In this document: positions 15,020 to 22,681 of the stretch, piece by piece
Numbering within the stretch: position 1 is the first letter of the stretch
Layout: every line of letters starts with the position of its first letter
Source: Streptomyces aurantiacus JA 4570
GTDB lineage: Bacteria > Actinomycetota > Actinomycetes > Streptomycetales > Streptomycetaceae
Direction of reading: 5' to 3'
Assembly (NCBI RefSeq): GCF_000414115.1
Contig: NZ_AOPZ01000132.1
Coordinates: 1 to 33,154 of the forward strand
Length of the DNA: 33,154 nucleotides
Translations under genes and position numbers: made by a program
The notes under the pieces: generated by a model
What the model was told of the DNA's origin: nothing
Databases searched by the model: none
The model's input: only the letters and a program-made list of their open reading frames with translations

Positions 15020-16126
15020 ATGGCCGTGGCCCCACTTCAGGCGATCGACCCCCGGCGGTACGGGGACGCCGCACTCGCCCGGCACCTGCTGACGCTGCGG
15101 GGCGAGCAGTGGATCGGCGGCGAGGAGACCGGTGACCCCTACGCGCTGCTGCTGCGCGGCCGCGAACCCGCGTCGGTGTTCCCCCGGTTGTGGGAGCTGC
15201 CCGACGTCCACCGCAGCACCACGGGCGCGTGGGTGACCGCCCGGCAGGCGACGGCGTCGGCCGCGCTCGCGGATCCCCGGCTGGGCCCGGGACCGGCCGG
15301 GCAGGCCCTCGTGGTCGTACCCGGCCTGCTCGACCGGGACGCGCCGCCGCCCGTGCCCGGGCCCGATCCGGCGTGGGTCGCCCGCCGCTGCCGGGTCGCC
15401 CGCCGCTGCCGGGAACTGGTGGACGCGGCGGGCGCGGGGGAGACCGAGGTGCTCTCCGCCCTCGCGCGGCCCCTCGCCCGGGACTGCGTGCGCGAACTGC
15501 TCGGCCTCACCCCCCAGGAGGCCGAGGCCGCCCCCGAGGGGCTGGTCGACGCGCGGCTCTGCCCGCCCCCGCTGCGCGCCGCCCGGGCGCTGGTGGCCGC
15601 GGTCGACGCGGTGCGCGGCCGGCTGACAGGACCGGGCGAGCTGGCCCTGTGGGCACTCGGCGTCGACACGGCGGTACGTGTGATGGCGCACGCCCTGGCG
15701 CTCCGGCTGGAGGCCGGCGCACCGCTGGCGGACCCCGCCGCCGCCGTGGACGAGGTCCTGCGCCTCGAACCCCCCGTCCGCTTCGAGACCCGCGTCGCCC
15801 GCGCGCCGCTCACCCTGGGCGGCGCCGGCATCGAGGCGGGCGAACAGCTCGTGATCGCCGTGCAGGCGGCGGGGCGCGACCCGCGCGTCCACGTCGAGCC
15901 CGACGCCTTCCGGCCCGGGCGGCAGACGCGCGGAAATGCGCCGCGGCCGCCCTGGGGGGCGGCCGTCGACGCGTATGTCCCGATGGCCCGGCTGCTCGCC
16001 GTCGCGCTGCTCGCCGAGCTGGACCGCGCTTTCCCGCGCTCCCGCCCGGTGGAGCCGCTCGTACGCCGCTGCCGGGCCCCGGTGACCGGCGGACCGGTCA
16101 GGCTGCGCGCGGTGCTGTCCCGATGA
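15020..16126 (+). CDS. Heme-less cytochrome P450-like glycosyltransferase activator (DesVIII/EryCII/TylM3 type)
   Basis: This 368-aa protein has the P450 fold but cannot be an oxygenase. The K-helix EVLR and following LEPPVRFETRVA are P450-like, and the final AYVPMARLLAVALLAEL matches the helix after the heme loop. The loop that should carry the heme-ligating cysteine reads NAPRPPWGAAVDAYV, with no cysteine, and the I-helix oxygen-binding motif is also absent. Such proteins stabilise and activate partner glycosyltransferases (DesVII/DesVIII, EryCIII/EryCII). The ATG follows GAGAGGA. It is transcribed divergently from GT 1 and overlaps the convergent N-methyltransferase by 29 bp. One helper for two glycosyltransferases means it serves both or only one. 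Residues 120-131 contain an in-frame duplication (VARRCR twice). Confidence 0.88.
   Translation: MAVAPLQAIDPRRYGDAALARHLLTLRGEQWIGGEETGDPYALLLRGREPASVFPRLWELPDVHRSTTGAWVTARQATASAALADPRLGPGPAGQALVVVPGLLDRDAPPPVPGPDPAWVARRCRVARRCRELVDAAGAGETEVLSALARPLARDCVRELLGLTPQEAEAAPEGLVDARLCPPPLRAARALVAAVDAVRGRLTGPGELALWALGVDTAVRVMAHALALRLEAGAPLADPAAAVDEVLRLEPPVRFETRVARAPLTLGGAGIEAGEQLVIAVQAAGRDPRVHVEPDAFRPGRQTRGNAPRPPWGAAVDAYVPMARLLAVALLAELDRAFPRSRPVEPLVRRCRAPVTGGPVRLRAVLSR
15377..15412 (+). repeat. 18-bp perfect tandem duplication in the P450-like gene
   Basis: GTCGCCCGCCGCTGCCGG occurs at 15377-15394 and again at 15395-15412. Being 18 bp, it duplicates six codons (VARRCR) without shifting the frame. 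Confidence 0.95.
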
Positions 16127-16868
16127 ACAGTCCGCGCGGCGCGTGCTCGGCGCGTACGTACTCGACGGCGCAGCCCGCCCGCCGGATGGCGTTCTCGTAG
16201 TCCGCGCGCTGGAAAAGCCGCGCGCGGTGCACGTCGGAGAAGTGCGTGACGCCCTCCTCGGCGGAGGCCACCAGATAGTGCACCTCCATGTGACTGCTGT
16301 CGCCGTCGCGCACGGTGTGCGAGATCCGCGCGTAGCTGCGGCCCTTCCACTGGAAGGAGTCGGTGGCCACATAGCCGTCGAGGAAGTCCTCCGGCAGCCA
16401 CCACGGCTCGATCACGATGACGCCGCCGGGGTTGAGGTGGCGGGCGAAACAGGCCAGCGTGGCGTCGAGTTCGTCGGTCCCCGCGGAGTAGGCGACGACG
16501 TTGAACATGCTCACCACCGCGTCGAAGCGGCGGCCGAGCGCGAAGTCCCGCATGTCGCCCCGCGTGACTCGGATGCCGGTGCCGCGCTCCTCGTTCTTGC
16601 GCACCATGTCCGCGCTCAGGTCGAGGCCCTCGGCGTGCCCGAAGTGCCCGGCGAAGCACTGCAGATGGCTGCCCGCGCCGCAGCCGACGTCGAGCAGCGA
16701 GTCGGCCTCCGGCAGCCGCTCGCGCACCAGGGACGTCACGAGCGCCGACTCGGCCGCGTAGTCCTTGCCGCGGCTCATGTAGATGGCCTCGTAGATGTCG
16801 CCGTGGTCGTAGATGCTCGTGCCGCTGTCGGTGCGGTCGTGGGCGCTCGTGGTGTCCGTCGTCGTCAT
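16098..16868 (-). CDS. TylM1/DesVI-type aminosugar N,N-dimethyltransferase
   Basis: A class I SAM-dependent methyltransferase (256 aa) that dimethylates the C3 amino group of a dTDP-3-amino-deoxyhexose. The SAM motif is SLLDVGCGAGSHL. The stretches GDMRDFALGRRFDAVVSMF, IVIEPWWLPEDFLDGYVA and MEVHYLVASAEEGVTHFSD closely match my recollection of TylM1. The ATG overlaps the GT 2 stop (ATGA), so it is the last gene of the second minus-strand operon. Together with the ketoisomerase and aminotransferase it would give a 3-dimethylamino-3,6-dideoxyhexose such as mycaminose, or an N,N-dimethylated 2-deoxy sugar if the 2,3-dehydratase branch feeds it. The 3' end overlaps the P450-like gene. Confidence 0.9.
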   Translation of the reverse strand: MTTTDTTSAHDRTDSGTSIYDHGDIYEAIYMSRGKDYAAESALVTSLVRERLPEADSLLDVGCGAGSHLQCFAGHFGHAEGLDLSADMVRKNEERGTGIRVTRGDMRDFALGRRFDAVVSMFNVVAYSAGTDELDATLACFARHLNPGGVIVIEPWWLPEDFLDGYVATDSFQWKGRSYARISHTVRDGDSSHMEVHYLVASAEEGVTHFSDVHRARLFQRADYENAIRRAGCAVEYVRAEHAPRGLFIGTAPRAA

Positions 16869-18199
16869 GCGTGCGGGCTCCTCAGCTCGGCCGTCAGGCG
16901 TTCCAGGACCGGCACCGCCTCGCCGGGTGCCGGGTGGGCGAGGGTCGCGCGGCGCATCGCCGCGGCTCCGCTCGCCCAGGTGGGCTCGGTCAGCAGCCTG
17001 GTCAGCGCCGCCCGCAGCGCGTCCGGCGTCAGGCCGGCGCGCGGTCCGGGGCCGCCCCGCGCGCCGGGCTCGGCGGCGCCCACGGTGAGACCGGCGCCGA
17101 ACGCCTCGACGGCCGCGGCCAGTTCGCGTTCGTCCCAGGTCTCCGAGGGCACGATGAGCTGCGGCACCCGCGCCCACACGGCGGCCATCAGCGTGCTCGC
17201 GCCGCCGTGGTGCAGGACCGCCGCGCAGGTGGGCAGGAGCGCGTTCATCGGGACGAAGTCGACCAGGCGGACGTTGTCCGGGACGGCCGTGCCCGCCGGG
17301 AGCTGCTCCGGGGTGAGCGTCGCGATCACCTCGGCGTCCAGGCCGTCGACGGCAGCGAGCAGGTCGGGCACGCTGAGGCCGTAGTTGTCGTTGCCCCGCA
17401 CGTCCCGCACCGACCGGCCCAGGGTGAGGCACACCCGGGGCAGGTCGGAGGCCGCGTCCTTGCGGGTCAGCCAGTCGGGCAGCGCCTCCAGGTGCGTGAA
17501 GGGCAGTTGGCGTACGGACAGGCAGGCGAGGCCCGGGGGAGCGGGGACGGCCTCGGGCAGCGGGTTGACGGTCCAGTCGCCGACGAGGACCGCCTCGTCG
17601 AACGCGGCGCCGTAGCGGTCGAGCCGGTCGGCGAGCAGCCCGGCGACTGCGTCCTCCTCGGCCGCCTCGCCCTCCTTGGCCGCCGGACCGCCCCGGGCGA
17701 GGAAGTCCCCGCGCATCCGCGCCACATGGTCGACGCCGACCAGGGAGCGGGCGCTCGCGGCCCCGGCGGCGCGGGCCGCGACGGAGCCGTGGAAGGCCAC
17801 GTTGTCCCACACCACCAGGTCCGGCTCCCACGCCCTGGCCAGCGCGACCAGCTCGTCCATCGTGGGCTCGAGGAGGTCCACGGCGCAGTACGCGGCGATC
17901 GCGCCGAGCACCTGGTCGCGGATCTGCCCGTCGCGGTACGACCCGTCGGTGTCGAGCCCCGCGAGCCGCTCCCACTCCGCGGCCTCGCCCTCGGGCAGCG
18001 CCTCCTCCGAGTCGCCCAGGTCGACGTCCACGCCGAAGGACACCGCCATCAGGCCGGTGCGCAGCACGCTGTCCACATGGTTGGGCGGTACCGCGAACCG
18101 CACCTCGTGCCCGGCGGTCTGGAGCGCCCACGCCAGCGGCACCATCAACGTGATGTGCGAGGGGGCGGCGAGCGGGACGAACAGGACGCGCATCGTCAT
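16865..18199 (-). CDS. EryCIII/DesVII-type glycosyltransferase (GT 2)
   Basis: The second activator-dependent GT1-family transferase (444 aa). It shares with GT 1 the N-terminal SHITLMVPLAWALQTAGHEV, the WDNVAFHGSVAARA region and the donor motif HHGGASTLMAAVWARVPQ. It carries an Ala/Glu-rich surface loop (GGPAAKEGEAAEEDAVAG) not in GT 1. The ATG at 18199 overlaps the A-T-R stop codon (ATGA) and its own stop overlaps the N-methyltransferase start, so all three are translationally coupled. A second ATG six bases downstream is also possible. Placement next to the aminosugar N-methyltransferase suggests it transfers the dimethylaminosugar, but that is inference. Confidence 0.9.
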   Translation of the reverse strand: MTMRVLFVPLAAPSHITLMVPLAWALQTAGHEVRFAVPPNHVDSVLRTGLMAVSFGVDVDLGDSEEALPEGEAAEWERLAGLDTDGSYRDGQIRDQVLGAIAAYCAVDLLEPTMDELVALARAWEPDLVVWDNVAFHGSVAARAAGAASARSLVGVDHVARMRGDFLARGGPAAKEGEAAEEDAVAGLLADRLDRYGAAFDEAVLVGDWTVNPLPEAVPAPPGLACLSVRQLPFTHLEALPDWLTRKDAASDLPRVCLTLGRSVRDVRGNDNYGLSVPDLLAAVDGLDAEVIATLTPEQLPAGTAVPDNVRLVDFVPMNALLPTCAAVLHHGGASTLMAAVWARVPQLIVPSETWDERELAAAVEAFGAGLTVGAAEPGARGGPGPRAGLTPDALRAALTRLLTEPTWASGAAAMRRATLAHPAPGEAVPVLERLTAELRSPHA

Positions 18200-21100
18200 C
18201 GGGGGCTCCCGGGGGTCGCGGTGGGCTCCGGGCGGCGGATGTAGCCCGAGGCGAAGAAGTACGCCAGGTACCGGTCGAGGAGCGCGTCGTCCACCGGCGG
18301 GCAGTCCAGTCCGCTGCCCGCGAGCGCCCGCTCCACATTGGTCCGCCCGAGCCGGGGGAAGGTGCCGTCGAAGTACATCTCCTTCACGGACATGTCCGCG
18401 CCCCTGCTGCGGTCCACGCACAGGGCGACGAACGGCGCCGTGGCGCTCGCCGGATGCTCCGCGACGTACCGCACCAGTTCCCGCACCCACTGCCGGTACG
18501 GCAGCGTCCGTATCTCGCAGCCCGCCGCCCGCATCCGGCGCAGCACGTCGTGGAAGGCCGCGGGGCGGGGGTTGGTGAGGTGGTAGACGTGCCGCCCGGG
18601 CGGGTCCGTGGTGGCGATGTGGGCGATGGCGGCGGCCGCGTGGTCGACGGGCACGAAGTCCAGCGGCAGCGGGATGTCCGGGGCGACGCCCGTCTCGGCG
18701 ACGGTCTTGAACAGCGAGCAGATCGCCGTCTCCACGTTGCAGACGCCCCCGGCCTGCTCGCCGGTGATCTCGTACGGCCGGAACACGGAGACCGGCAGTC
18801 CGCGCGCGCCGGCGTCGAGGACCAGCGCCTCGGCCGCCCACTTGCTCTCCGCGTAGCCGAGGGTGAGGTGGTCGCCGTGGTCCAGCGGTGTCTCCTCGGT
18901 GACGTGGCGCACGCCCGCGGTGCCGAACCCGGCGAGGGTCGCGACCGTGGAGATGAAGTGCACCGGGACCCGCCGGGGCGCCGCGAGCCGCAGCACCTCC
19001 CGGGTGCCGTTGACGTTCACCGCCCGCAACTCGGCGTACGGATAGAGGAAGTTGACCTGCGCCGCGGAGTGCAGCACCAGATCCAGGCAGCCGGTCAGCT
19101 CCGCCGCCTGGCCGTCGGTCAGGCCGAGCCGGGGCCGCGCGAGGTCGGCGGGCAGGCACACCACGCGTCCCGGGTCCACGACCTGTTCGAGGGGCGGAAG
19201 GCCGTACTTGGCGCGGGCCGCCGCGACCCTGCGCCCGGCGTGCTCCGCGTCCCGCGCGCGCACCGGCAGGTGGACGCGGGCGCGTGTCGTCCGCAGCAGC
19301 CGGTCGAGCAGGAAGGTGCCGAGGAAGCCGGTCGCGCCGGTCAGCAGCACCTGCTCCGGGTCCCGCCAGCGCGGCTCGGGACCGCGACGGGGCGGGAGCG
19401 TGAAGCCGAGCCGGGCGTCCTTGCGCAGCGTGGCCAGGGAGGGCGAGCGGTGCCCGCCGTCCCCGTCGCGGGCCACGGCGACCGTGCGGGCCCAGCCCTC
19501 CAGCGTCGGGTCCCGCAGCAGCCCGGCGACCAGCGCGCTGCCGAGCGACGCGTCCAGGCCGAGCACGGTGAGGGTGCGGCTGACGGTCTCCGAGGCGAGC
19601 AGCGAGTCGCCGCCCAGGGCGAAGAAGTCGTCGCGGGGGCCCGGGTCGACGGCGAGCGTGGTGTGCCACACCTCGGCCAGCGTGTCCTGGAGCCCGGCCA
19701 CCTCGGGCGCCTGCCCGGCGGACGCGGCACCGTCGGCGTGCCGGTCGGCGAGCGCTGCCAGGCGCTTCTGGTCGACCTTGCCGTTGAGCTGCACCGGGAG
19801 CTGGTCGAGGCGCAGCAGCCGGGCCGGGACCGCCTGGTCGGGCAGCCACTGGCGGAGCGCGGCCAGGATGTCGGCGGGGTCGCGCCCGGCGCCGGGCGCG
19901 GGCGTGTAGAAGCCGGTGAGGAACGCCTCGCCCGACTCCCGTTCGGCGACGAGGACGGCGGCCTCCGCGACGCCGTCCTGGGCGCGCAGCCGCGCCTCCA
20001 CCTCGTCGATCTCGATGCGGTGGCCGCGCAGCTTGATCTGCCGGTCCCGGCGGCCCACGAACTCCAGCTCCCCGTCGGGCCGCACCCGCACCAGGTCACC
20101 GGTTTGATAGAGCGTTCGTTTCAGTGCCTGAGGTGCCTGAGGTGCCTGAGATGCCTGAGGTGCCTGCGGGCCGGTCACGAAGCGCTCCGCGGTGAGCCCG
20201 GGATCGCCCAGGTAGCCGAGCGCGAGCCCGTCCCCGCCGACCAGCAGCTCGCCCTCTTCGCCGGGCGCGGCCGCGGTCCCGTCCGGACGGCGCACCAGGC
20301 AGGTGGAGTTGGCGATCGGACGGCCTATCGGCACCCGGTCGGCGTCCTCGGGGACCTCGCGCACGACGTACGCGGTGGAGACCACCGAATTCTCCGTGGG
20401 GCCGTAGAAGTTGACCAGCGTGGTGTCCGGGCAGGCGGTGCGCACCGCGCGGGCCAGGTCCGGGGACATCGCCTCACCCCCGGCCGAGACGTGCCGGAGG
20501 CCCGACAGGGCCTCGGGGCGGCTGCGCGCCACGAGGTGGAAGACGCTCGTGGTCAGGTAGGCCACGGTCACCGACTCCGCGCGCAGCAGCTTCTCCAGCG
20601 CGGGCGGCGAGAGCAGGTCCGGCTGATCGACGAGGACCAGGCAGGCGCCGTTGACCAGGGCCGCCCAGATCTCGATGGTCGAGGCGTCGGACGAGAGACC
20701 GCAGGAGTGCAGTACGCGGTCCTGCGGCCCGGGACCGGACAGCGCGGGCTCGGACGTCACCAGGCGGACCACACCCCGGTGCGGGATGACCACGGGCTTG
20801 GGCCGCCCGGTGGAGCCGGAGGTGAACATGACGTAGGCGGGCCCGGCGGCGTCGCCCGGGGAACGGCGGGGCACGGACGGCCGTTCCGGAGGCGCCGCCG
20901 ACACCCCGAGCAGCGTCCAGCTTCCGCGCGGCAGCCTTCGTACGGTGTCCAGCGCGACGATCACGCGCAGTCCCGTGTCCTCGGCCATCGCGCGCAGCCG
21001 CTCGGGCGGCAGCCCGTCGTCCAGCGGGACGTACGCGGCGCCGGACTTGAGCACGCCGAGCAGCGCCACGAGCGCGTCCAGCGAGCGGCTTCCGCACACC

Positions 21101-21321
21101 CCCACGAAGTCGCCGGGTCCCGCGCCGGCCTCCCGCAGCCGGTCGGCCAGCAGGTCGGACCGGGAGCGGAGTTCGCCGTAGGTGAGCAGCGCCTGGCCGT
21201 GCACGGCCGCGGGGGCGTCCGGACGCAGGGCGGCCTGTTCGTCGAAGAGCTGGTCCAGGGTGCTGCCGCTGGGATAGGGGCGCGCGGCGCCGGACCACAG
21301 GACGGGTCGGGTGGCGTTCAC
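18196..21321 (-). CDS. NRPS-like adenylation-thiolation-reductase (A-T-R) enzyme
   Basis: A stand-alone 1041-aa carboxylic-acid reductase. The adenylation domain (about residues 10-530) shows core motifs VMFTSGSTGRPKPV, NFYGPTE, YQTGD, RDRQIKLRGHRIEIDEVE and NGKVDQKRL. The carrier domain follows with DDFFALGGDSLL, its serine being the phosphopantetheine site. The terminal reductase (about 660-1041) has LLTGATGFLG, STVATLAG and YAESK. There is no condensation or thioesterase domain, so it should activate one carboxylic or amino acid and release it as an aldehyde or alcohol. The pocket residues, aligned by eye to GrsA, read DAIYSGFVVK; I do not recognise a substrate. The GTG start overlaps the C-methyltransferase stop (GTGA). 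A 9-bp tandem repeat lengthens the loop before YQTGD. Its position inside a sugar operon is unusual. Confidence 0.9.
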   Translation of the reverse strand: MNATRPVLWSGAARPYPSGSTLDQLFDEQAALRPDAPAAVHGQALLTYGELRSRSDLLADRLREAGAGPGDFVGVCGSRSLDALVALLGVLKSGAAYVPLDDGLPPERLRAMAEDTGLRVIVALDTVRRLPRGSWTLLGVSAAPPERPSVPRRSPGDAAGPAYVMFTSGSTGRPKPVVIPHRGVVRLVTSEPALSGPGPQDRVLHSCGLSSDASTIEIWAALVNGACLVLVDQPDLLSPPALEKLLRAESVTVAYLTTSVFHLVARSRPEALSGLRHVSAGGEAMSPDLARAVRTACPDTTLVNFYGPTENSVVSTAYVVREVPEDADRVPIGRPIANSTCLVRRPDGTAAAPGEEGELLVGGDGLALGYLGDPGLTAERFVTGPQAPQASQAPQAPQALKRTLYQTGDLVRVRPDGELEFVGRRDRQIKLRGHRIEIDEVEARLRAQDGVAEAAVLVAERESGEAFLTGFYTPAPGAGRDPADILAALRQWLPDQAVPARLLRLDQLPVQLNGKVDQKRLAALADRHADGAASAGQAPEVAGLQDTLAEVWHTTLAVDPGPRDDFFALGGDSLLASETVSRTLTVLGLDASLGSALVAGLLRDPTLEGWARTVAVARDGDGGHRSPSLATLRKDARLGFTLPPRRGPEPRWRDPEQVLLTGATGFLGTFLLDRLLRTTRARVHLPVRARDAEHAGRRVAAARAKYGLPPLEQVVDPGRVVCLPADLARPRLGLTDGQAAELTGCLDLVLHSAAQVNFLYPYAELRAVNVNGTREVLRLAAPRRVPVHFISTVATLAGFGTAGVRHVTEETPLDHGDHLTLGYAESKWAAEALVLDAGARGLPVSVFRPYEITGEQAGGVCNVETAICSLFKTVAETGVAPDIPLPLDFVPVDHAAAAIAHIATTDPPGRHVYHLTNPRPAAFHDVLRRMRAAGCEIRTLPYRQWVRELVRYVAEHPASATAPFVALCVDRSRGADMSVKEMYFDGTFPRLGRTNVERALAGSGLDCPPVDDALLDRYLAYFFASGYIRRPEPTATPGSPR
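20124..20168. repeat. 9-bp tandem repeat (GTGCCTGAG) in the A-T-R gene
   Basis: Five 9-bp units start at 20124, 20133, 20142, 20151 and 20160. The first three are identical and the last two each carry changes. On the coding strand they encode a Gln-Ala-Pro repeat in the loop between adenylation core motifs A6 and A7, a place that tolerates length changes. The period is a multiple of three, so the frame is kept. Confidence 0.92.
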
Positions 21322-22544
21322 GGGCGGATCACCTTCACGTCGGGCACATAGGTGATCCACCGGCCGCCCGAGGCACGGAACGCGGTCTCCTTGGCCATGA
21401 TCTCCTCGGCGTGGTTCCAGGCGAACAGCAGCGCGTAGTCGGGGTACGCGGGCGACGCGAACGCCTCGTGCGGGCGTACCGGGATGTGTGAGCCGGGCGT
21501 CAGACGGCCCTGTTTCTCCGGCGTGGTGTCGCAGACGAACTCCACGAGGTCCGGGCCGATCCCGCAGTAGTTGGCGACCGTCGCGCTCTTCGCGGTGGCG
21601 CCGTAGGCGACGACCCGCTTGCCCTCGTCGCGCAGCCGCGTCAGCAGCTCCCGCAGCTCGGTGCGGACCGCGGCGACCTGCTCGGCGAACGCGCGGAGCC
21701 GGTCCGGCTCGCCGACCCGCTCCCGGCGCTCCTCCTCCAGGAGCTCGGCCACGGACGCGTCCGGGGTCCGCTCACCGGCGCGGGCGAGGAAGTAGCGCAC
21801 CTCGCCGCCGTGCACCGGCAGCCGCTCCACCCGGACGAGCCGGAAGCCGAAGCGGTGGGCCATGGCCTGCACCGACGTGGCCGTGAAGAAGTAGAAGTGC
21901 TCGTCGTAGATCTGGTCGAAGGAGACGCGGCGGAGGATGTCCCCGAGGTAGGGGTCCTCGAAGACGAACACCCCGCCGGGGGCCAGCAGGGTGTCGACGC
22001 CGCGCAGCACGGAATCGAGGTACGGGATGTGGCAGATGGTGTTCGCGGAGTACACGAGCTGGGCCGTGCCCTCCGCCTTGCGGATCCGGGCGGCGCTCTC
22101 CTCCTCGAAGAACTCGCCGAGGATCGGGACGCCCTCGGCGCGTGCCTCCTCGGCCACCCCGGACGACGGGTCGACGCCCAGGCACCGCACTCCGGCCGCG
22201 TGCACGGTGCGCAGCAGCACCCCGTCGTTGCAGCCGATCTCCACGACGAAGGGGTCCTCGCCCCGGCACTCCTCGGCCATCAGGCGGCGCGCGGTCGCGG
22301 CGAAGTGCTCGCGCATGGTCCGGGAGCCGGAGGACCGGTAGGGGTAGTCGTGGTGGAACATCCGCTCCCGCGGGACCTCTTCGACGAGCTGGGTCATGGA
22401 GCAGCCCGCGCAGGCGCCGACGGCGAGCCGGTAGAAGAACTCGGGCCGGCTCTCGCCGGGCGCCCGGAAGGCGTCGGAGAGGGGTTGCCGCCCGAAGTCC
22501 AGGAACTCGGTGACGTTGTCGTTGCAGATACGGCAAGTGACCAT
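21318..22544 (-). CDS. NDP-hexose 3-C-methyltransferase (TylC3/EvaC/TcaB9 type)
   Basis: A 408-aa SAM-dependent enzyme that adds a methyl branch to C3 of a dTDP-4-keto-deoxysugar. The N-terminal zinc site is Cys4, Cys7, Cys45 and Cys48 (CRIC, CAGC). The SAM-binding motif is VVEIGCNDGVLL, and the active-site Glu-His pair lies in YDEHFYFFT. The C-terminal domain (VVAYGATAKSATVANYCGI) is typical of the family. I chose the ATG at 22544: the -10-like TACGGT ends eight bases before it, so transcription probably starts at the ATG itself and the message is leaderless. A GTG at 22571 is the alternative. It is the first gene of the operon C-methyltransferase, A-T-R, GT 2, N-methyltransferase. It implies a branched sugar such as vancosamine or mycarose. 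Confidence 0.9.
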   Translation of the reverse strand: MVTCRICNDNVTEFLDFGRQPLSDAFRAPGESRPEFFYRLAVGACAGCSMTQLVEEVPRERMFHHDYPYRSSGSRTMREHFAATARRLMAEECRGEDPFVVEIGCNDGVLLRTVHAAGVRCLGVDPSSGVAEEARAEGVPILGEFFEEESAARIRKAEGTAQLVYSANTICHIPYLDSVLRGVDTLLAPGGVFVFEDPYLGDILRRVSFDQIYDEHFYFFTATSVQAMAHRFGFRLVRVERLPVHGGEVRYFLARAGERTPDASVAELLEEERRERVGEPDRLRAFAEQVAAVRTELRELLTRLRDEGKRVVAYGATAKSATVANYCGIGPDLVEFVCDTTPEKQGRLTPGSHIPVRPHEAFASPAYPDYALLFAWNHAEEIMAKETAFRASGGRWITYVPDVKVIRP

Positions 22545-22551
22545 GCGCTGG

Positions 22552-22618
22552 ACCGTAGGAGCCGACTTCACAGGATGGCTCGAAGGTTCATGAGGAACCC
22601 TTGAGCCCGCCTGGAGAC
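22552..22618 (-). promoter_or_regulatory. SARP-type operator and -10 box for the C-methyltransferase operon
   Basis: On the plus strand ATGAGGA (22590-22596), TTGAGCC (22601-22607) and TGGAGAC (22612-22618) are spaced exactly 11 bp apart. A fourth heptamer, read on the minus strand as CTTCGAG, lies at 22579-22585 on the same period. The minus-strand -10 box TACGGT (22557 to 22552) lies 21 bp beyond the fourth heptamer, against 22 bp at the GT 1 promoter, and seven bases separate it from the ATG. The repeated geometry at two promoters supports joint control by the SARP protein. Confidence 0.6.
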
Positions 22619-22646
22619 GGCTTCCGCCCTTCGCCCGGAAAATCGG

Positions 22647-22675
22647 TTGAGCGCCGCCGGATCAGTTCCTAGGGT
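22647..22675 (+). promoter_or_regulatory. Sigma-70-type promoter reading rightward from the island edge
   Basis: TTGAGC (22647-22652) and TAGGGT (22670-22675) are separated by exactly 17 bp, a good vegetative promoter. Transcription would start near 22682 and run into the structured region that ends against the convergent ABC permease gene. No long plus-strand gene lies downstream. Confidence 0.6.
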
Positions 22676-22681
22676 GAGTGT

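Noticed and set aside
15020..16126. P450-like gene as an oxygenase
   Set aside because: The heme-ligating cysteine and the I-helix oxygen motif are missing, so it cannot be a functional monooxygenase.
16865..19849. A 994-residue minus-strand frame covering part of the A-T-R gene and GT 2
   Set aside because: Only the last 444 residues are glycosyltransferase; the rest is out-of-frame A-T-R sequence. The true start is the ATG overlapping the A-T-R stop.
18454..21351. A 965-residue plus-strand open frame opposite the A-T-R gene
   Set aside because: It is composed of Gly/Arg/His-rich antisense sequence; the minus strand has all A, T and R core motifs.
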